Source: Verrucomicrobiia bacterium
GTDB lineage: Bacteria > Verrucomicrobiota > Verrucomicrobiia > Palsa-1439
DNA: 64,000 bases
Reading direction: 5' to 3'
NCBI GenBank assembly: GCA_022072455.1
Contig: JAJVHY010000003.1
Span: 159,108 to 223,107, forward strand
The position numbers and the translations under genes are program-made. Of this stretch, positions 43,676-55,078 are shown piece after piece (the stretch's first letter is position 1; each line of letters starts with the position of its first letter). The notes under the pieces were generated by a model. The model did no database searches and had not been told where the DNA came from. It saw nothing but the letters and a program-made list of their open reading frames with translations.

Positions 43676-44602
43676 ATGAGAATGCTTATCGTTGGTTTGT
43701 GTCTGCCTTGTTTCTGTGCGGCGATGGATCGAGGCGAGCTGAATACAATGCTGGCTACTGCCGCTGCCACAAAAAGCAATACGTACTTGGAAGCGCGCCA
43801 AGGTATAATTGCTTCCAATAAGAGTAACCCCTCGTTGCTAGCGAAAGCAGCCGTCGATCCCCATCTGACATGGCAACAGCGCCTCGTTGCGCGAATCTGT
43901 TACGAGCGACTAAACAGGGGTGCTGAAATTGATGTGTTACGCCGTTACGATTGGCGCACGCATCCACAGTACGACAAAAATTGGGAGAAAGATCACGTTG
44001 GGCCGACTGCGTATCTAGGAAAATTCGCAATTCCAAGATTCACGGAAGCGGGATTTTGGTACTACTACATCGAGATGCAATGGAAACGAACCAGTGAGTT
44101 TTCCATCGACTCCGCCATATCTCGCATCAATGAGACGCGTACGGGTTTTTCTTGGATTGGTTGGTCCGCCAGCGCTCTCCAAAACCAACCTGAGAACTAT
44201 TACCGAATTAGATGTGCAATTGAACAGATTGACTATGATCCAGAGCTTGCGGATCCGTGGAGTATTTATTGCTACCGGTTCCTGTCGAATTTCACAAATC
44301 CGAATCCTCCGCCCACTCCAGCGGTGGCGATTCCTTCATTGGTGAAGCATCATGAGGCATTCTTCAATAGAACTGTGGGTGGCGGGAGAAGCCCTAAAGA
44401 GCGGGAAGAATACTACTGGGGTACATTTGAAGTACTAATGAACTCTGCCAATGTTAGCCATGCCGAAATGATTGAGGAATACATCAATTCCCATCCGCGT
44501 TTGGCAATTCTCAAGGGCAAACTGTCGGCCATCCGTTCCCGGCCCGCGCTGCCGTATCAAAGTGATCCGCCATTTCGCCTAGGGCAACTGCCGGTAAACT
44601 GA
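43676..44602 (+). CDS. Exported hypothetical protein downstream of the PAD gene
   Basis: 308 residues, beginning 4 bases after the PAD stop, so almost certainly co-transcribed. A signal peptide (about 1-15, ending CFCAA) precedes a helical protein rich in Trp, Tyr and Arg (WYYYIEMQWKR, RINETRTGFSWIGW). No known motif. Base composition is visibly more A+T-rich than the respiratory operons, suggesting that this pair was acquired by transfer. It could be an immunity, activator or substrate partner of the deiminase. Confidence 0.65.
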   Translation: MRMLIVGLCLPCFCAAMDRGELNTMLATAAATKSNTYLEARQGIIASNKSNPSLLAKAAVDPHLTWQQRLVARICYERLNRGAEIDVLRRYDWRTHPQYDKNWEKDHVGPTAYLGKFAIPRFTEAGFWYYYIEMQWKRTSEFSIDSAISRINETRTGFSWIGWSASALQNQPENYYRIRCAIEQIDYDPELADPWSIYCYRFLSNFTNPNPPPTPAVAIPSLVKHHEAFFNRTVGGGRSPKEREEYYWGTFEVLMNSANVSHAEMIEEYINSHPRLAILKGKLSAIRSRPALPYQSDPPFRLGQLPVN

Positions 44603-44714
44603 TGTGCCATCAGCAGCACTTCATACTCAAGAACTCTCGGTTGCAGTCTGCTAGATCTTTGGTACTCGTGATTCCACTTGACCGGTCTTGAATCAGACGC
44701 GAACACTGCGGGCA

Positions 44715-46991
44715 ATGAAACGTCTCCTCGCGTTGCTGACTTTGACCGGCGGGCTCGCATTGGGATCCTTCGCCCAACCCCCGCTCGCTTACGTCGAAGG
44801 CGAAGTCATCGTCACCTACAAGCCGGCCGCCGCATTGGCCGCCAAACAACGCACCAAAATTGGCTTTGTCCGCGCCCCGGGCCGGACAACCGCCGAACTG
44901 ATCGCCGAACTTCAACTCGACCCCGCCGTCGAAACCGTCGAACCGAATTATCTCCGCTGGTTCACCGCGCCGCCGCCGACGAACGATCCGTCGTTTGCCC
45001 AACTCTGGGGTCTGCGCAATACCGGGCAAACCGTCAACGGGCTGACCGGCCAAACGGGCGCGGACATCCGGTTCGCGGAAGCGTGGACGGTTGCGCCGGC
45101 GGTTACCGGCGTGGTGGTGGTGGCGGTGCTCGACAGCGGGATTGATTACACGCACCCCGACCTCGTCGCCAACATCTGGACCAATTCTGGCGAGATTGCG
45201 GGCAACGGCATTGATGACGACGGGAATGGCTTCGTGGACGATCTGTTCGGGTATGACTTCATCGCCGGCAATGGCAATCCGTTCGACTCCGGCTACCACG
45301 GCACCCACGTCTGCGGCACCATCGCCGCCACCGGTAACAATGGGCTCGGCGTCATCGGTGTCAATTTTCACGCCCAAATTATGCCCCTGAAGATCTCCAC
45401 GAACGGCTCCACCGTCACCACGGCTGGCTCCATCGCCGCCATTCAATACGCGACGTCGATGAAACATCGCGGCGTCAACGTCGTCGCCATCAACGCGTCG
45501 TTCGGTGGCGGCGGATTCAGCACGGCGGAGCGCGCCGCCATCCTCGCCGCGGGCGAAGCCGGCATCGTCGTCTGCGCCGCCGCCGGCAACGACAGTCGGA
45601 ACAACGACGGCTTGCCATTCTACCCGGCGAATTACCGGCTGCCGAACATGCTCGTGGTGGCAGCGAGCGATCCGAATGATTCGCTGGCGGCGTTCTCGAA
45701 TTTTGGCGCGACCACGGTGGACCTCGCGGCGCCGGGCGTGAACATCTTGTCCACATTTCCCGTCGCGCTCGCCGGCACGACGGCCTCCGTCCGACAAGCC
45801 ACGTTCACCTACGCGGCCAACGGATTGACGTATGGCGGGACGACGACCGGCCTCACGGCGACGGTCGTGGATTGCGGGTTGGGTTACCCGACGAATTTTC
45901 CGCCCGCCGTCGCCGGCAACATCGCGTTGATCGAACGCGGCGTTTTGTTTTTTACCGAGAAAATCCAAAATGCCATGGCGGCCGGCGCGATTGCGGCCAT
46001 CGTCTACAACAACGCGCCGGGAAATTTCTTCGGCAGCCTGCAGTTCCCGACAAATTGGATTCCGGCCGTGTCAATTTCACAGGCCGATGGGCAGGCGTTG
46101 GTGGCCGGGTTGCCGGTGACGGTGGTGAGCATTCCGGACCCGGCGCAAATTTATCAGTACCTCGAAGGCACCTCGATGGCGGCGCCGCACGTGGCCGGCG
46201 CGGTGGCGGTCGCGGCGCAGATTTTTCCCGAGGAATCACCGGCGGAACGCGTGCAACGGATTTTGATCAATACCGATGCCGTGCCGGGTTTGCTGGGGAA
46301 AGTGGTGACTGGTGGACGGTTGAATTTGTTTCGGACGGTGACCGGCATTGCGAGTTGGGTGGTGTCGAATGCCGTGGCGGAAGTGGCGGGGGTGACGGTG
46401 GTGTTGCCGGGGCAGCCCATTGGGTTCACGGCGACCGGCTGTGACTGGGATTTTGGCGACGGCACCACGAGCAGCGCGTGCGGGCCGACGCATGTTTACG
46501 CCGCGTGCGGGCCGCAAGTAGTAAGCGCAATCCTGCCGGCGGACGGCGGGCCGGTCACCAATCAGTTCACCGTGGCGGTGGCGTGTGCGCCGACGGCAAG
46601 CAAGTTGAGCCTGAAATCGAATTTCGTTCCCGGTAAGCTGGACACGGCGAAGTGGAAGGCGACGATTGAGTTGCCGGGAAATTTCCAAGTGAACAACCGG
46701 TACGTACAATTATCCATCGGCGGCGTGGCGGTGCCGTTTACGTTGGACGCGAAAGGCAGCGGTGTGAATGGTGCGAGCAAGTTGAGCATCAAGCGGAAGG
46801 GCACGAGTCCGGTGTGGCAGGTGAGCGCGGCGTTGAAGGGGGATTGGGACGCGGCGTGGGAAGCGGACGGTCTGGTCAATGCGACGACCAGCGGGCTGGT
46901 CAGTTTGCCGGTCGTGCTGTACATCAGCAGTCCCGCGCCCGAAGCGTTTTTTATCGGCCCAACGCTTCAATACAAAGCCACCGCCGGTAAA

Positions 46992-47015
<24 letters not shown>
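44715..47015 (+). CDS. Secreted subtilisin-like serine protease (S8) with PA and PKD domains
   Basis: 766 residues from ATG 44715 (an in-frame TTG lies 9 codons earlier). Signal peptide (MKRLLALLTLTGGLALGSFA), inhibitor-like propeptide (about 25-85), catalytic domain with D140 (VLDSGID), H195 (GYHGTHVCG) and S487 (GTSMAAPHVAG). A protease-associated insert lies between His and Ser (about 375-470). After about 560 comes a PKD-like stretch (DWDFGDGTTS) and a beta-rich tail ending in a Lys/Ala-rich segment. All triad residues are present. It overlaps the convergent metal ATPase gene by 24 bases. Confidence 0.9.
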
Positions 47016-49349
<2,334 letters not shown>

Positions 49350-49534
49350 GGGGGGCGTGATCCGCATTGTCGGCACACTGCATCGGTCGTGCCACGCCTG
49401 CCGGTCGTGCTTTACGTGAGTTGACGGCTGACAGGTTGTCGTAATTTTCCCGGCAACTCGACAGGTTGGCAGGTAAAAATTGCGATTTGCCAAGTAAAAC
49501 AGCATGGTACCGGCAGTGCTCTGCCCGACAATGG

Positions 49535-50101
49535 ATGGACGTGTTTCTCCGGCGGATGCAACCCGACGATATCAACCAAACCTGGTTGATGTATTTGTCT
49601 TTTGAACCGAAAGGCGAATTTCAGGGGCTGCCGCCGGTCACGCCGGAGTTGACGCGGGAATGGTTGCGGAAACTGGTACTCGATAACGCCACTCAGTTTG
49701 TCCTCGAAATCGGGGAGCGTGTCATCGGGCACTCGATGCTCTGTCCGGGGGCGACGCTGGGTGAGGCGGAATTGGGCATCTTCATCCATCAAGGCTACCG
49801 GGGGCGCGGTTTGGGCAAGCGCTTGTTGTTGGGGACCTTGCATTACGGCTGCAAACAGCTCGCATTGTCACGGGTGTGGTTGAGTGTCCAAACCGGCAAC
49901 ACGGCAGCGCTTGAATGTTTCAAGAGCGCAGGATTTTGCCCCGTTGAACCGGCTGGTCCGCTGACGTGGGAACTGGACATGCAACGCCCGTCGCATTGCG
50001 AGCATTGCCGGGGTGATGAGTGTCCGGCTTTTCGCGAAACGCTCCCGCGCCTTCTGGTGATTGCGCATCATCCCCGCCATAAACCTGACAGACTGTCCTG
50101 A
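49535..50101 (+). CDS. GNAT-family N-acetyltransferase
   Basis: 188 residues from ATG 49535. The acetyl-CoA-binding motif A is FIHQGYRGRGLGKRLLLGTLHYG, followed by VWLSVQTGNTAALECFKSAGFCPVEP. A C-terminal Cys/His-rich stretch (HCEHCRGDECPAF) is unusual for the family and might bind metal. It is divergent from the metal ATPase. Substrate unknown. Confidence 0.82.
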   Translation: MDVFLRRMQPDDINQTWLMYLSFEPKGEFQGLPPVTPELTREWLRKLVLDNATQFVLEIGERVIGHSMLCPGATLGEAELGIFIHQGYRGRGLGKRLLLGTLHYGCKQLALSRVWLSVQTGNTAALECFKSAGFCPVEPAGPLTWELDMQRPSHCEHCRGDECPAFRETLPRLLVIAHHPRHKPDRLS

Positions 50102-50127
50102 CTTTTGGGGTCTGGTGACAGAATGTC
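50086..50127. repeat. Two TGACAGA-N-TGTC repeats, 30 bases apart
   Basis: TGACAGACTGTC (50086-50097) and TGACAGAATGTC (50116-50127) are copies on a 30-base spacing; the first contains the perfect palindrome GACAGACTGTC. They lie at the end of the GNAT gene, before the remnant gene and the hydrogenase operon. Related CTGACAGG words occur near 49428 and, on the minus strand, near 34112. Possible operator pair; role unknown. Confidence 0.35.
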
Positions 50128-50240
50128 TTGCGCGCTTGCGCGCAGTAAAAAAATCAACCTGCCAGATTTGATTCAGTAACAATGAGTTGCGCGGTTGTGG
50201 GTTTCTACCGGCCAGGCTGGCAAGACCACTGCTAAAGGGA

Positions 50241-50612
50241 ATGGCGACGATGAGCTACAGTGTCAATACAGGACGCACCGATAACTTCGACTTCGCGGTC
50301 GGGTTCTCACGCCAGCCGTTGCCCACAGGCAACCACTTCGCCATCGTCACCAACGCGAGTGGACCCGGCATCAGGGCCACCGATGCTACCACTCTGCGAG
50401 GACTCGATCTCACCACACTGCGACCCGAGACCATCGAGTCCGTTCCGGCGAAGTTGCCCCCGACCGCGAATGTCCTTTTCCCCGTCCTTGGTGACGGGCC
50501 CTTTTCCACGTCCGAGCGAGCCCGTGTTGGGTTGAAAAAAATCACAAACGGGGTGAAACAAAAGCTGCCTAGTACGCGGCTCCTCGGAGTGGAAATCTTT
50601 CCCACTGACTGA
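50241..50612 (+). pseudogene. Remnant of an ADP-forming acyl-CoA synthetase
   Basis: A 123-codon open frame. Residues about 15-85 (FSRQPLPTGNHFAIVTNASG, then PGIRATDA and LRPETIESVPAKLPP) match the second CoA-ligase domain of ADP-forming acetyl-CoA synthetase/Pat-like proteins (QPLPKGNRVAIVTNAGGPG). The rest of that roughly 450-700-residue protein is absent and the C-terminal 40 residues look unrelated. It sits 4 bases before the hydrogenase operon's first gene. It may still be translated as a short protein, but a gene fragment is the better reading. Confidence 0.55.
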
Positions 50613-50616
50613 CCCC

Positions 50617-51579
50617 ATGCAATCCGCGGCCAGTGTCAAACCCGTGGAACGCGCGGGCGACGCGCGGAAGGTTTCAGTCGCCCAGATTCTTGTTTACGAG
50701 CTGCGCGTTCGCGATGCCATGAGTCACCCGCCGATCACGGCGCTCCCGACGGATACACTGCGGTCGATCCAGCAACTGATGAAGCGGCATAAAATCTCCG
50801 GCGTGCCGGTGCGCGCCGACGGCAATGTCCTCGGGATGGTCAGCCTCGAGGACATCATTACCGCTCTCGACGAAGGCCACATTGACGATCCGGCTGACAA
50901 ATGGATGGTGCACAAAGTCATTTCGTTGCGGGACCATTACTCGTTGGTGCGCGCCGTTGCGGAGTTTGAACGGCACGGCTTCGGCCGTTTCCCGGTGGTG
51001 GACAGCGCCGACCGGCTGGTTGGCCTCATTACGCGGGGGGACATCACCAACTGCCTGATGCACCACCTCGAACGGCGCGCCGAGGAAGCTGTCGCCCACG
51101 AAGCGGCACTGGTCGCCGCCCGCACTGTTGATGAAAAGGCGCAACGCTACGTCTTTCGCGCCGCCGTCAAGTCCGGCGACTTCGACCATGCCGGGAAGAT
51201 TTCCCAGCGGATGCGTTCCGTCATGCGCGCCCGCGGTATTGACCCGGATGTCCGGCGCCGCGCGGCGATTGTCGCCTATGAAGCGGAAACCAACATCATC
51301 ATCCATACGTTCGGCGGTGAACTGAGCGTCGTCATTGATCCGGATAAAGTGGTGATTGACGCGACCGATCTTGGCCCCGGCATTGAAAACACGGAACAAG
51401 CGATGCAGGAAGGTTGGTCCACCGCTGGCCGGCTCGCCCGCCAACTGGGTTTCGGCGCCGGCATGGGTTTGCCGAACATGAAGAAGTGCTCCGATGTTTT
51501 CGAAGTCAAATCCGAGGTCGGCGGCACGACCCACATTCATTCCGAAATCTTTCTCAAAAAAGCGACAGGTCCGCTATGA
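50617..51579 (+). CDS. Tandem CBS domains with C-terminal serine-kinase-like ATPase domain
   Basis: 320 residues. Two CBS motifs (about 30-80 and 100-150: VRDAMSHPPITALPTDTLRSI, then KVISLRDHYSLVRAV) precede an RsbW/HATPase-type domain (about 180-320, with DLGPGIEN and GFGAGMGLPNMKKCSD). Such proteins are regular members of Hnd-type hydrogenase clusters in anaerobes. It probably senses adenine nucleotides and adjusts hydrogenase expression or activity. Its stop overlaps the next ATG. Confidence 0.8.
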   Translation: MQSAASVKPVERAGDARKVSVAQILVYELRVRDAMSHPPITALPTDTLRSIQQLMKRHKISGVPVRADGNVLGMVSLEDIITALDEGHIDDPADKWMVHKVISLRDHYSLVRAVAEFERHGFGRFPVVDSADRLVGLITRGDITNCLMHHLERRAEEAVAHEAALVAARTVDEKAQRYVFRAAVKSGDFDHAGKISQRMRSVMRARGIDPDVRRRAAIVAYEAETNIIIHTFGGELSVVIDPDKVVIDATDLGPGIENTEQAMQEGWSTAGRLARQLGFGAGMGLPNMKKCSDVFEVKSEVGGTTHIHSEIFLKKATGPL

Positions 51580-51926
51580 CACCGCCAACCAGTTTCAAAT
51601 TGAAAACCCTCGTGCCGGCGGTGAAGGCGGAGTTGTTTACGGACGCCAGTGAGTGTGAAATCACCGGCTGTTACATCAGCGACCTGTTGAGCGATGTGCT
51701 CGCGCACGCCAAACCGGGCGTGCTCTGGGCCACGGTGCAGACGCACCGGAATGTCATCTCCGTCGCTTGCACGAAAGATATCCCGGCGGTGCTGTTTGTC
51801 TGCGGCCGCAAACCCGAAGCCGAGGTCATCAAGGAAGCCGAAGAAGCCGGTGTCATTTTGTTGGGCACACCGTTAACCGCGTTTGCCGCGGCCGGCCGGC
51901 TTTGGGAAAGCGGCCTTCACGAATGA
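51576..51926 (+). CDS. DRTGG-domain-like protein
   Basis: 116 residues from ATG 51576, overlapping the preceding stop. It fits the DRTGG-type small domain found in hydrogenase clusters: CEITGCYISDLLSDVLAHAKPGVLWATVQTHRNVISVACTKDIPAVLF. No catalytic residues are recognised. Tight packing with its neighbours supports co-expression with the hydrogenase. Confidence 0.7.
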   Translation: MTPPTSFKLKTLVPAVKAELFTDASECEITGCYISDLLSDVLAHAKPGVLWATVQTHRNVISVACTKDIPAVLFVCGRKPEAEVIKEAEEAGVILLGTPLTAFAAAGRLWESGLHE

Positions 51927-51933
51927 GGAATTT

Positions 51934-52449
51934 ATGAGCCACCCCCAAATTGCACCCAATCTCCCGTACCACCCGAGTGGCGATCAGCGTTTCGCGCAAC
52001 TCGATCAAACGATGGCGTATTATAAACACGAGCCGACCGCGTTGATCCAGATTTTGCACGCCGCGCAGCACAGCTTCGGTTACCTCGCGCCTGACGTGCT
52101 CCGTTATATCGCCACCGCGATGAAGCTGCCACTCGCGCACGTCTACGGCGTGACGACCTTCTACAACTTCTTCTCCATTGTCCCGCGTGGAAAATACCAA
52201 ATCATGGTCTGCACCGGCACGACCTGCCACGTGCGAGGGGCCGCGACCGTTGTTGAACGGCTTGGCCAGCAGCTCGGGGTGAAAGAACACGAGACGACGA
52301 AAGACGGTCTGTTCAGCCTCCATACCGCGCGGTGCATCGGCGCCTGCGCGCTGGCGCCGGCCATCACGGTCGGGGACGACGTTTATGGCAAGCTCACGCC
52401 GGACAAAGTTCCGAAATTCTGCCAGAAGGATTTGAAGAAGTATGCTTGA
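51934..52449 (+). CDS. NADH dehydrogenase 24 kDa-like [2Fe-2S] subunit of the hydrogenase (NuoE/HndA/HoxE)
   Basis: 171 residues from ATG 51934 (TGAGGAA upstream). The thioredoxin-like [2Fe-2S] ligands are CTGTTC and CIGAC, in the order C-x4-C...C-x3-C. It starts with the helical NuoE N-domain (LIQILHAAQHSFGYLAPDVL...VYGVTTFYNFF). It works with the NuoF-like subunit to exchange electrons with NAD(P)H. Overlaps the next gene by 8 bases. Confidence 0.9.
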   Translation: MSHPQIAPNLPYHPSGDQRFAQLDQTMAYYKHEPTALIQILHAAQHSFGYLAPDVLRYIATAMKLPLAHVYGVTTFYNFFSIVPRGKYQIMVCTGTTCHVRGAATVVERLGQQLGVKEHETTKDGLFSLHTARCIGACALAPAITVGDDVYGKLTPDKVPKFCQKDLKKYA

Positions 52450-52936
52450 GGAGTTGTCATTGCACATCCTCGATATTGGGATGAACTCGCTCGCCGCTGG
52501 TGCGCGGAAGCTGGAAGTTGCCGTGATTGAAAATACAAAACGCGACTGGCTGATCATTCGCCTTCGCGACGACGGCCAAGGTATGGATGCGGAAACACTC
52601 CAGGATGTCCTCGACCATCGCGCCTCTTCAAAGAAGGGGCGCAAAAAGAATATCGGCCTCGGCCTCGCGTTCCTTCAGCAAACTTCCGAAATGTGCGGCG
52701 GCACGTTCCATGTCGCCTCGCGGCCCGGTCAAGGGACGACGGTGACCGCATCCATGCGCCTCTCGCATATCGACCGGCCCCCCCTCGGCAATATCAATAG
52801 CACGATCCTGACGCTGAGCGCGCGCGCGGACGTTGACGTGCAACTGCATTACCGGTCTGACGACCAAACATTCCATTTCAGCTCACAAGAAGGGAAACCA
52901 CATGAACCTCGAAGAACTCAAGAAGCTCAAAGATAA
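52442..52936 (+). CDS. HATPase-domain (histidine-kinase-like ATPase) protein in the hydrogenase operon
   Basis: 164 residues. GHKL-type ATP-binding motifs: LDIGMNSLAAGA (N-box), DDGQGM (G1), KNIGLGLAFL (G2) and GQGTTVTA. There is no dimerisation or phospho-acceptor domain, so it is not a complete kinase. Proteins of this kind lie between hndA and hndB in many anaerobes. The end overlaps the next gene by 35 bases. Role unknown, probably regulatory. Confidence 0.8.
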   Translation: MLEELSLHILDIGMNSLAAGARKLEVAVIENTKRDWLIIRLRDDGQGMDAETLQDVLDHRASSKKGRKKNIGLGLAFLQQTSEMCGGTFHVASRPGQGTTVTASMRLSHIDRPPLGNINSTILTLSARADVDVQLHYRSDDQTFHFSSQEGKPHEPRRTQEAQR

Positions 52937-53267
52937 AGCCCAACGCCAGGTCGCACTCCGCGAAGGCAATAAAAAGTACCGCGTCGTTTTCAGCATGGGC
53001 ACGTCCGGCATCGCAGCCGGCGCACGTGAAATCATGACGACGATGCTCGATGAAATTGACAAGCGCGGCATTGACGACGTGGAAGTCGCGGTGACCGGCG
53101 AGATCGGGTTGGTGGACGCCGAGCCGATGATTCGCATCGAGGAAGCGAGCGGCGAGAAGGTGACCTACGCGAAGGTCAACGCCGCGGACGCCCGCAAGAT
53201 CGTCACCGAGCACCTCGAAAAAGGCAAAATCGTCGAAGGGCTCGCGGTCGGTAAGGTGAAGGAATGA
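52902..53267 (+). CDS. HndB-like thioredoxin-fold protein lacking cluster cysteines
   Basis: 121 residues from ATG 52902. It follows the HndB/NuoE-C pattern (VVFSMGTSGIAAGAREIMTTM...VAVTGEIGLVDAEPMIRIEE), but the positions that hold Cys in HndB (TCGIAAGA, TGCIGLC) are Ser, Glu and Val here, and the protein has no cysteine. It therefore cannot bind the [2Fe-2S] cluster and must be structural. Overlaps the next ATG. Confidence 0.8.
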   Translation: MNLEELKKLKDKAQRQVALREGNKKYRVVFSMGTSGIAAGAREIMTTMLDEIDKRGIDDVEVAVTGEIGLVDAEPMIRIEEASGEKVTYAKVNAADARKIVTEHLEKGKIVEGLAVGKVKE

Positions 53268-55078
53268 AACGCACTCACATTCTCGTGTGTACCGGCACGG
53301 GCTGTACGAGTGCCGGCAGCTTCCAAACGCGCGACGCCTTGCTCGCCGAACTCGAGAAGCGCGGGCTGGCCGGCGAGGTTGAAGTCGTTGAAACCGGCTG
53401 CATGGGCCGGTGTGACCTCGGTCCGGTCTCGATGGTGCATCCCGATGGAACTTTCTACAAGAACGTCCAGGCCGCGGAGGTCCCCAAACTCGTCGACGAA
53501 CATTTCCTGAAAGGCCGCGCGTACGATAAATTGCTGCCGACCGATCCCGAAACCAATCACCTGATCAAGACTCAGGCCGACTTCACCTTCTTCAACCGGC
53601 AACTCCGCATCGTCCGCGACAACTGCGGAATTATTGATCCCGAAAAGATTGACGAATACATCGCCCGCGACGGGTACCTCGCGCTCGGCAAAGTCCTGAC
53701 CGGAATGACGCCCGAGCAAGTCACCGACGAAATCAAAGCCAGCGGCCTCCGGGGGCGGGGCGGCGCTGGGTTCCCGACCGGCCGCAAATGGGAATTGATG
53801 CGCCTGGCCCCGGTCAATCCCAAGTATGTCGTCTGCAATGCCGACGAAGGCGACCCGGGCGCGTTCATGAACCGGTCCGTCCTTGAAGGCGACCCGCACA
53901 GCGTCATCGAAGGCATGGCCATCGGCGCGTACGCGATGGGCGCCAACCGCGGGTTCATTTACATCCGCGCCGAATACGGCCTCGCGGTCAAACGTCTGCA
54001 CATCGCCATCGAACAGGCGTACAAACTCGGTTTGCTCGGCAAAAATCTGTTCGGGACCGGTTTCGACTTTGAACTCGAAGTCCGCATCGGTGCCGGTGCG
54101 TTTGTCTGCGGCGAAGAAACCGCGCTGATGCGGAGCGTCGAAGGTCGGCGCGGCCAACCGCAACCGCGCCCGCCGTTCCCGGCGCAACGCGGCCTCTGGG
54201 GCAAGCCGACGAACATCAACAACGTTGAAACCTGGGCGACGATTCGTCCGATCATCTTGAAAGGCGCGAAGTGGTTTGCGTCCATCGGCACCGAGAAAAC
54301 GAAGGGTACGAAAGTTTTCTGTCTCGCCGGCAAGATCAACAATACCGGCGTGGCGGAGTTGCCGTTTGGGACGACATTGCGCGAGATGATCTTCGAAGTC
54401 GGCGGCGGTGTACCGAATGGGAAGAAATTCAAGGCTGTACAGACCGGTGGGCCGTCGGGCGGCGTCATACCGGAACAATTCCTCGACACACCGGTCGAGT
54501 ACGAGACGCTGCAAAAACTCGGTTCGATCATGGGTTCGGGGGGCATGGTGGTCGTCGACGAAGATTCGTGCATGGTGGATTTCGCGCGTTTCTTCATGGA
54601 GTTCTGCTGCGACGAATCGTGCGGCAAATGTCCGCCGTGCCGGGTTGGCACGCGCCAGATGTTGAACATTCTCAATCGCATCTGTGCCGGCCAAGGCGAA
54701 CTCGACGACATCCAGAAGCTCGAAGACCTCGCCGCGATGGTCAAAGACACGAGCCTCTGCGGCCTCGGCCAGACCGCGCCGAATCCGGTGCTGACGACGC
54801 TGAAGTATTTCCGGCACGAATACGAAGCGCACATCATGGACAAACGTTGCCCCGCGCGCGTTTGTCGGGATCTGCTGCACTTCGAAATTGACGAACCGCT
54901 CTGCAAGGGGTGTTCGCTCTGCGCGCGGGCCTGCCCGGTGCAGACGATTGCGCGCGTCGGCACGCAAAAGAAATTCGAGATCCATGAAGAGAAATGCATC
55001 CACTGCGGCGCGTGCTTCGAGGTGTGCCGGTTCGACGCCGTCAAGAAAACCTCTCCCGGAATGTTGGTGACCGCATGA
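53264..55078 (+). CDS. NADH-binding flavoprotein subunit of the hydrogenase (NuoF/HndC-like)
   Basis: 604 residues. An N-terminal [2Fe-2S] thioredoxin domain (CTGTGC...TGCMGRC, about 9-52), then the NuoF core with NADH site (GRGGAGFPTGRKW) and FMN site (NADEGDPGAFMNR), and the N3 [4Fe-4S] ligands in ESCGKCPPC plus a later Cys. A C-terminal ferredoxin domain follows (CKGCSLCARAC and CIHCGACFEVC). This HndC-type order is typical of soluble NAD(P)-linked hydrogenases and formate dehydrogenases. Confidence 0.92.
   Translation: MKRTHILVCTGTGCTSAGSFQTRDALLAELEKRGLAGEVEVVETGCMGRCDLGPVSMVHPDGTFYKNVQAAEVPKLVDEHFLKGRAYDKLLPTDPETNHLIKTQADFTFFNRQLRIVRDNCGIIDPEKIDEYIARDGYLALGKVLTGMTPEQVTDEIKASGLRGRGGAGFPTGRKWELMRLAPVNPKYVVCNADEGDPGAFMNRSVLEGDPHSVIEGMAIGAYAMGANRGFIYIRAEYGLAVKRLHIAIEQAYKLGLLGKNLFGTGFDFELEVRIGAGAFVCGEETALMRSVEGRRGQPQPRPPFPAQRGLWGKPTNINNVETWATIRPIILKGAKWFASIGTEKTKGTKVFCLAGKINNTGVAELPFGTTLREMIFEVGGGVPNGKKFKAVQTGGPSGGVIPEQFLDTPVEYETLQKLGSIMGSGGMVVVDEDSCMVDFARFFMEFCCDESCGKCPPCRVGTRQMLNILNRICAGQGELDDIQKLEDLAAMVKDTSLCGLGQTAPNPVLTTLKYFRHEYEAHIMDKRCPARVCRDLLHFEIDEPLCKGCSLCARACPVQTIARVGTQKKFEIHEEKCIHCGACFEVCRFDAVKKTSPGMLVTA

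Noticed and set aside
49444..49500. Sigma-54-like TTGGCA...TTGC element upstream of the GNAT gene
   Set aside because: The GG and GC elements are 14 bases apart instead of 12, so the spacing rules out a -24/-12 promoter.
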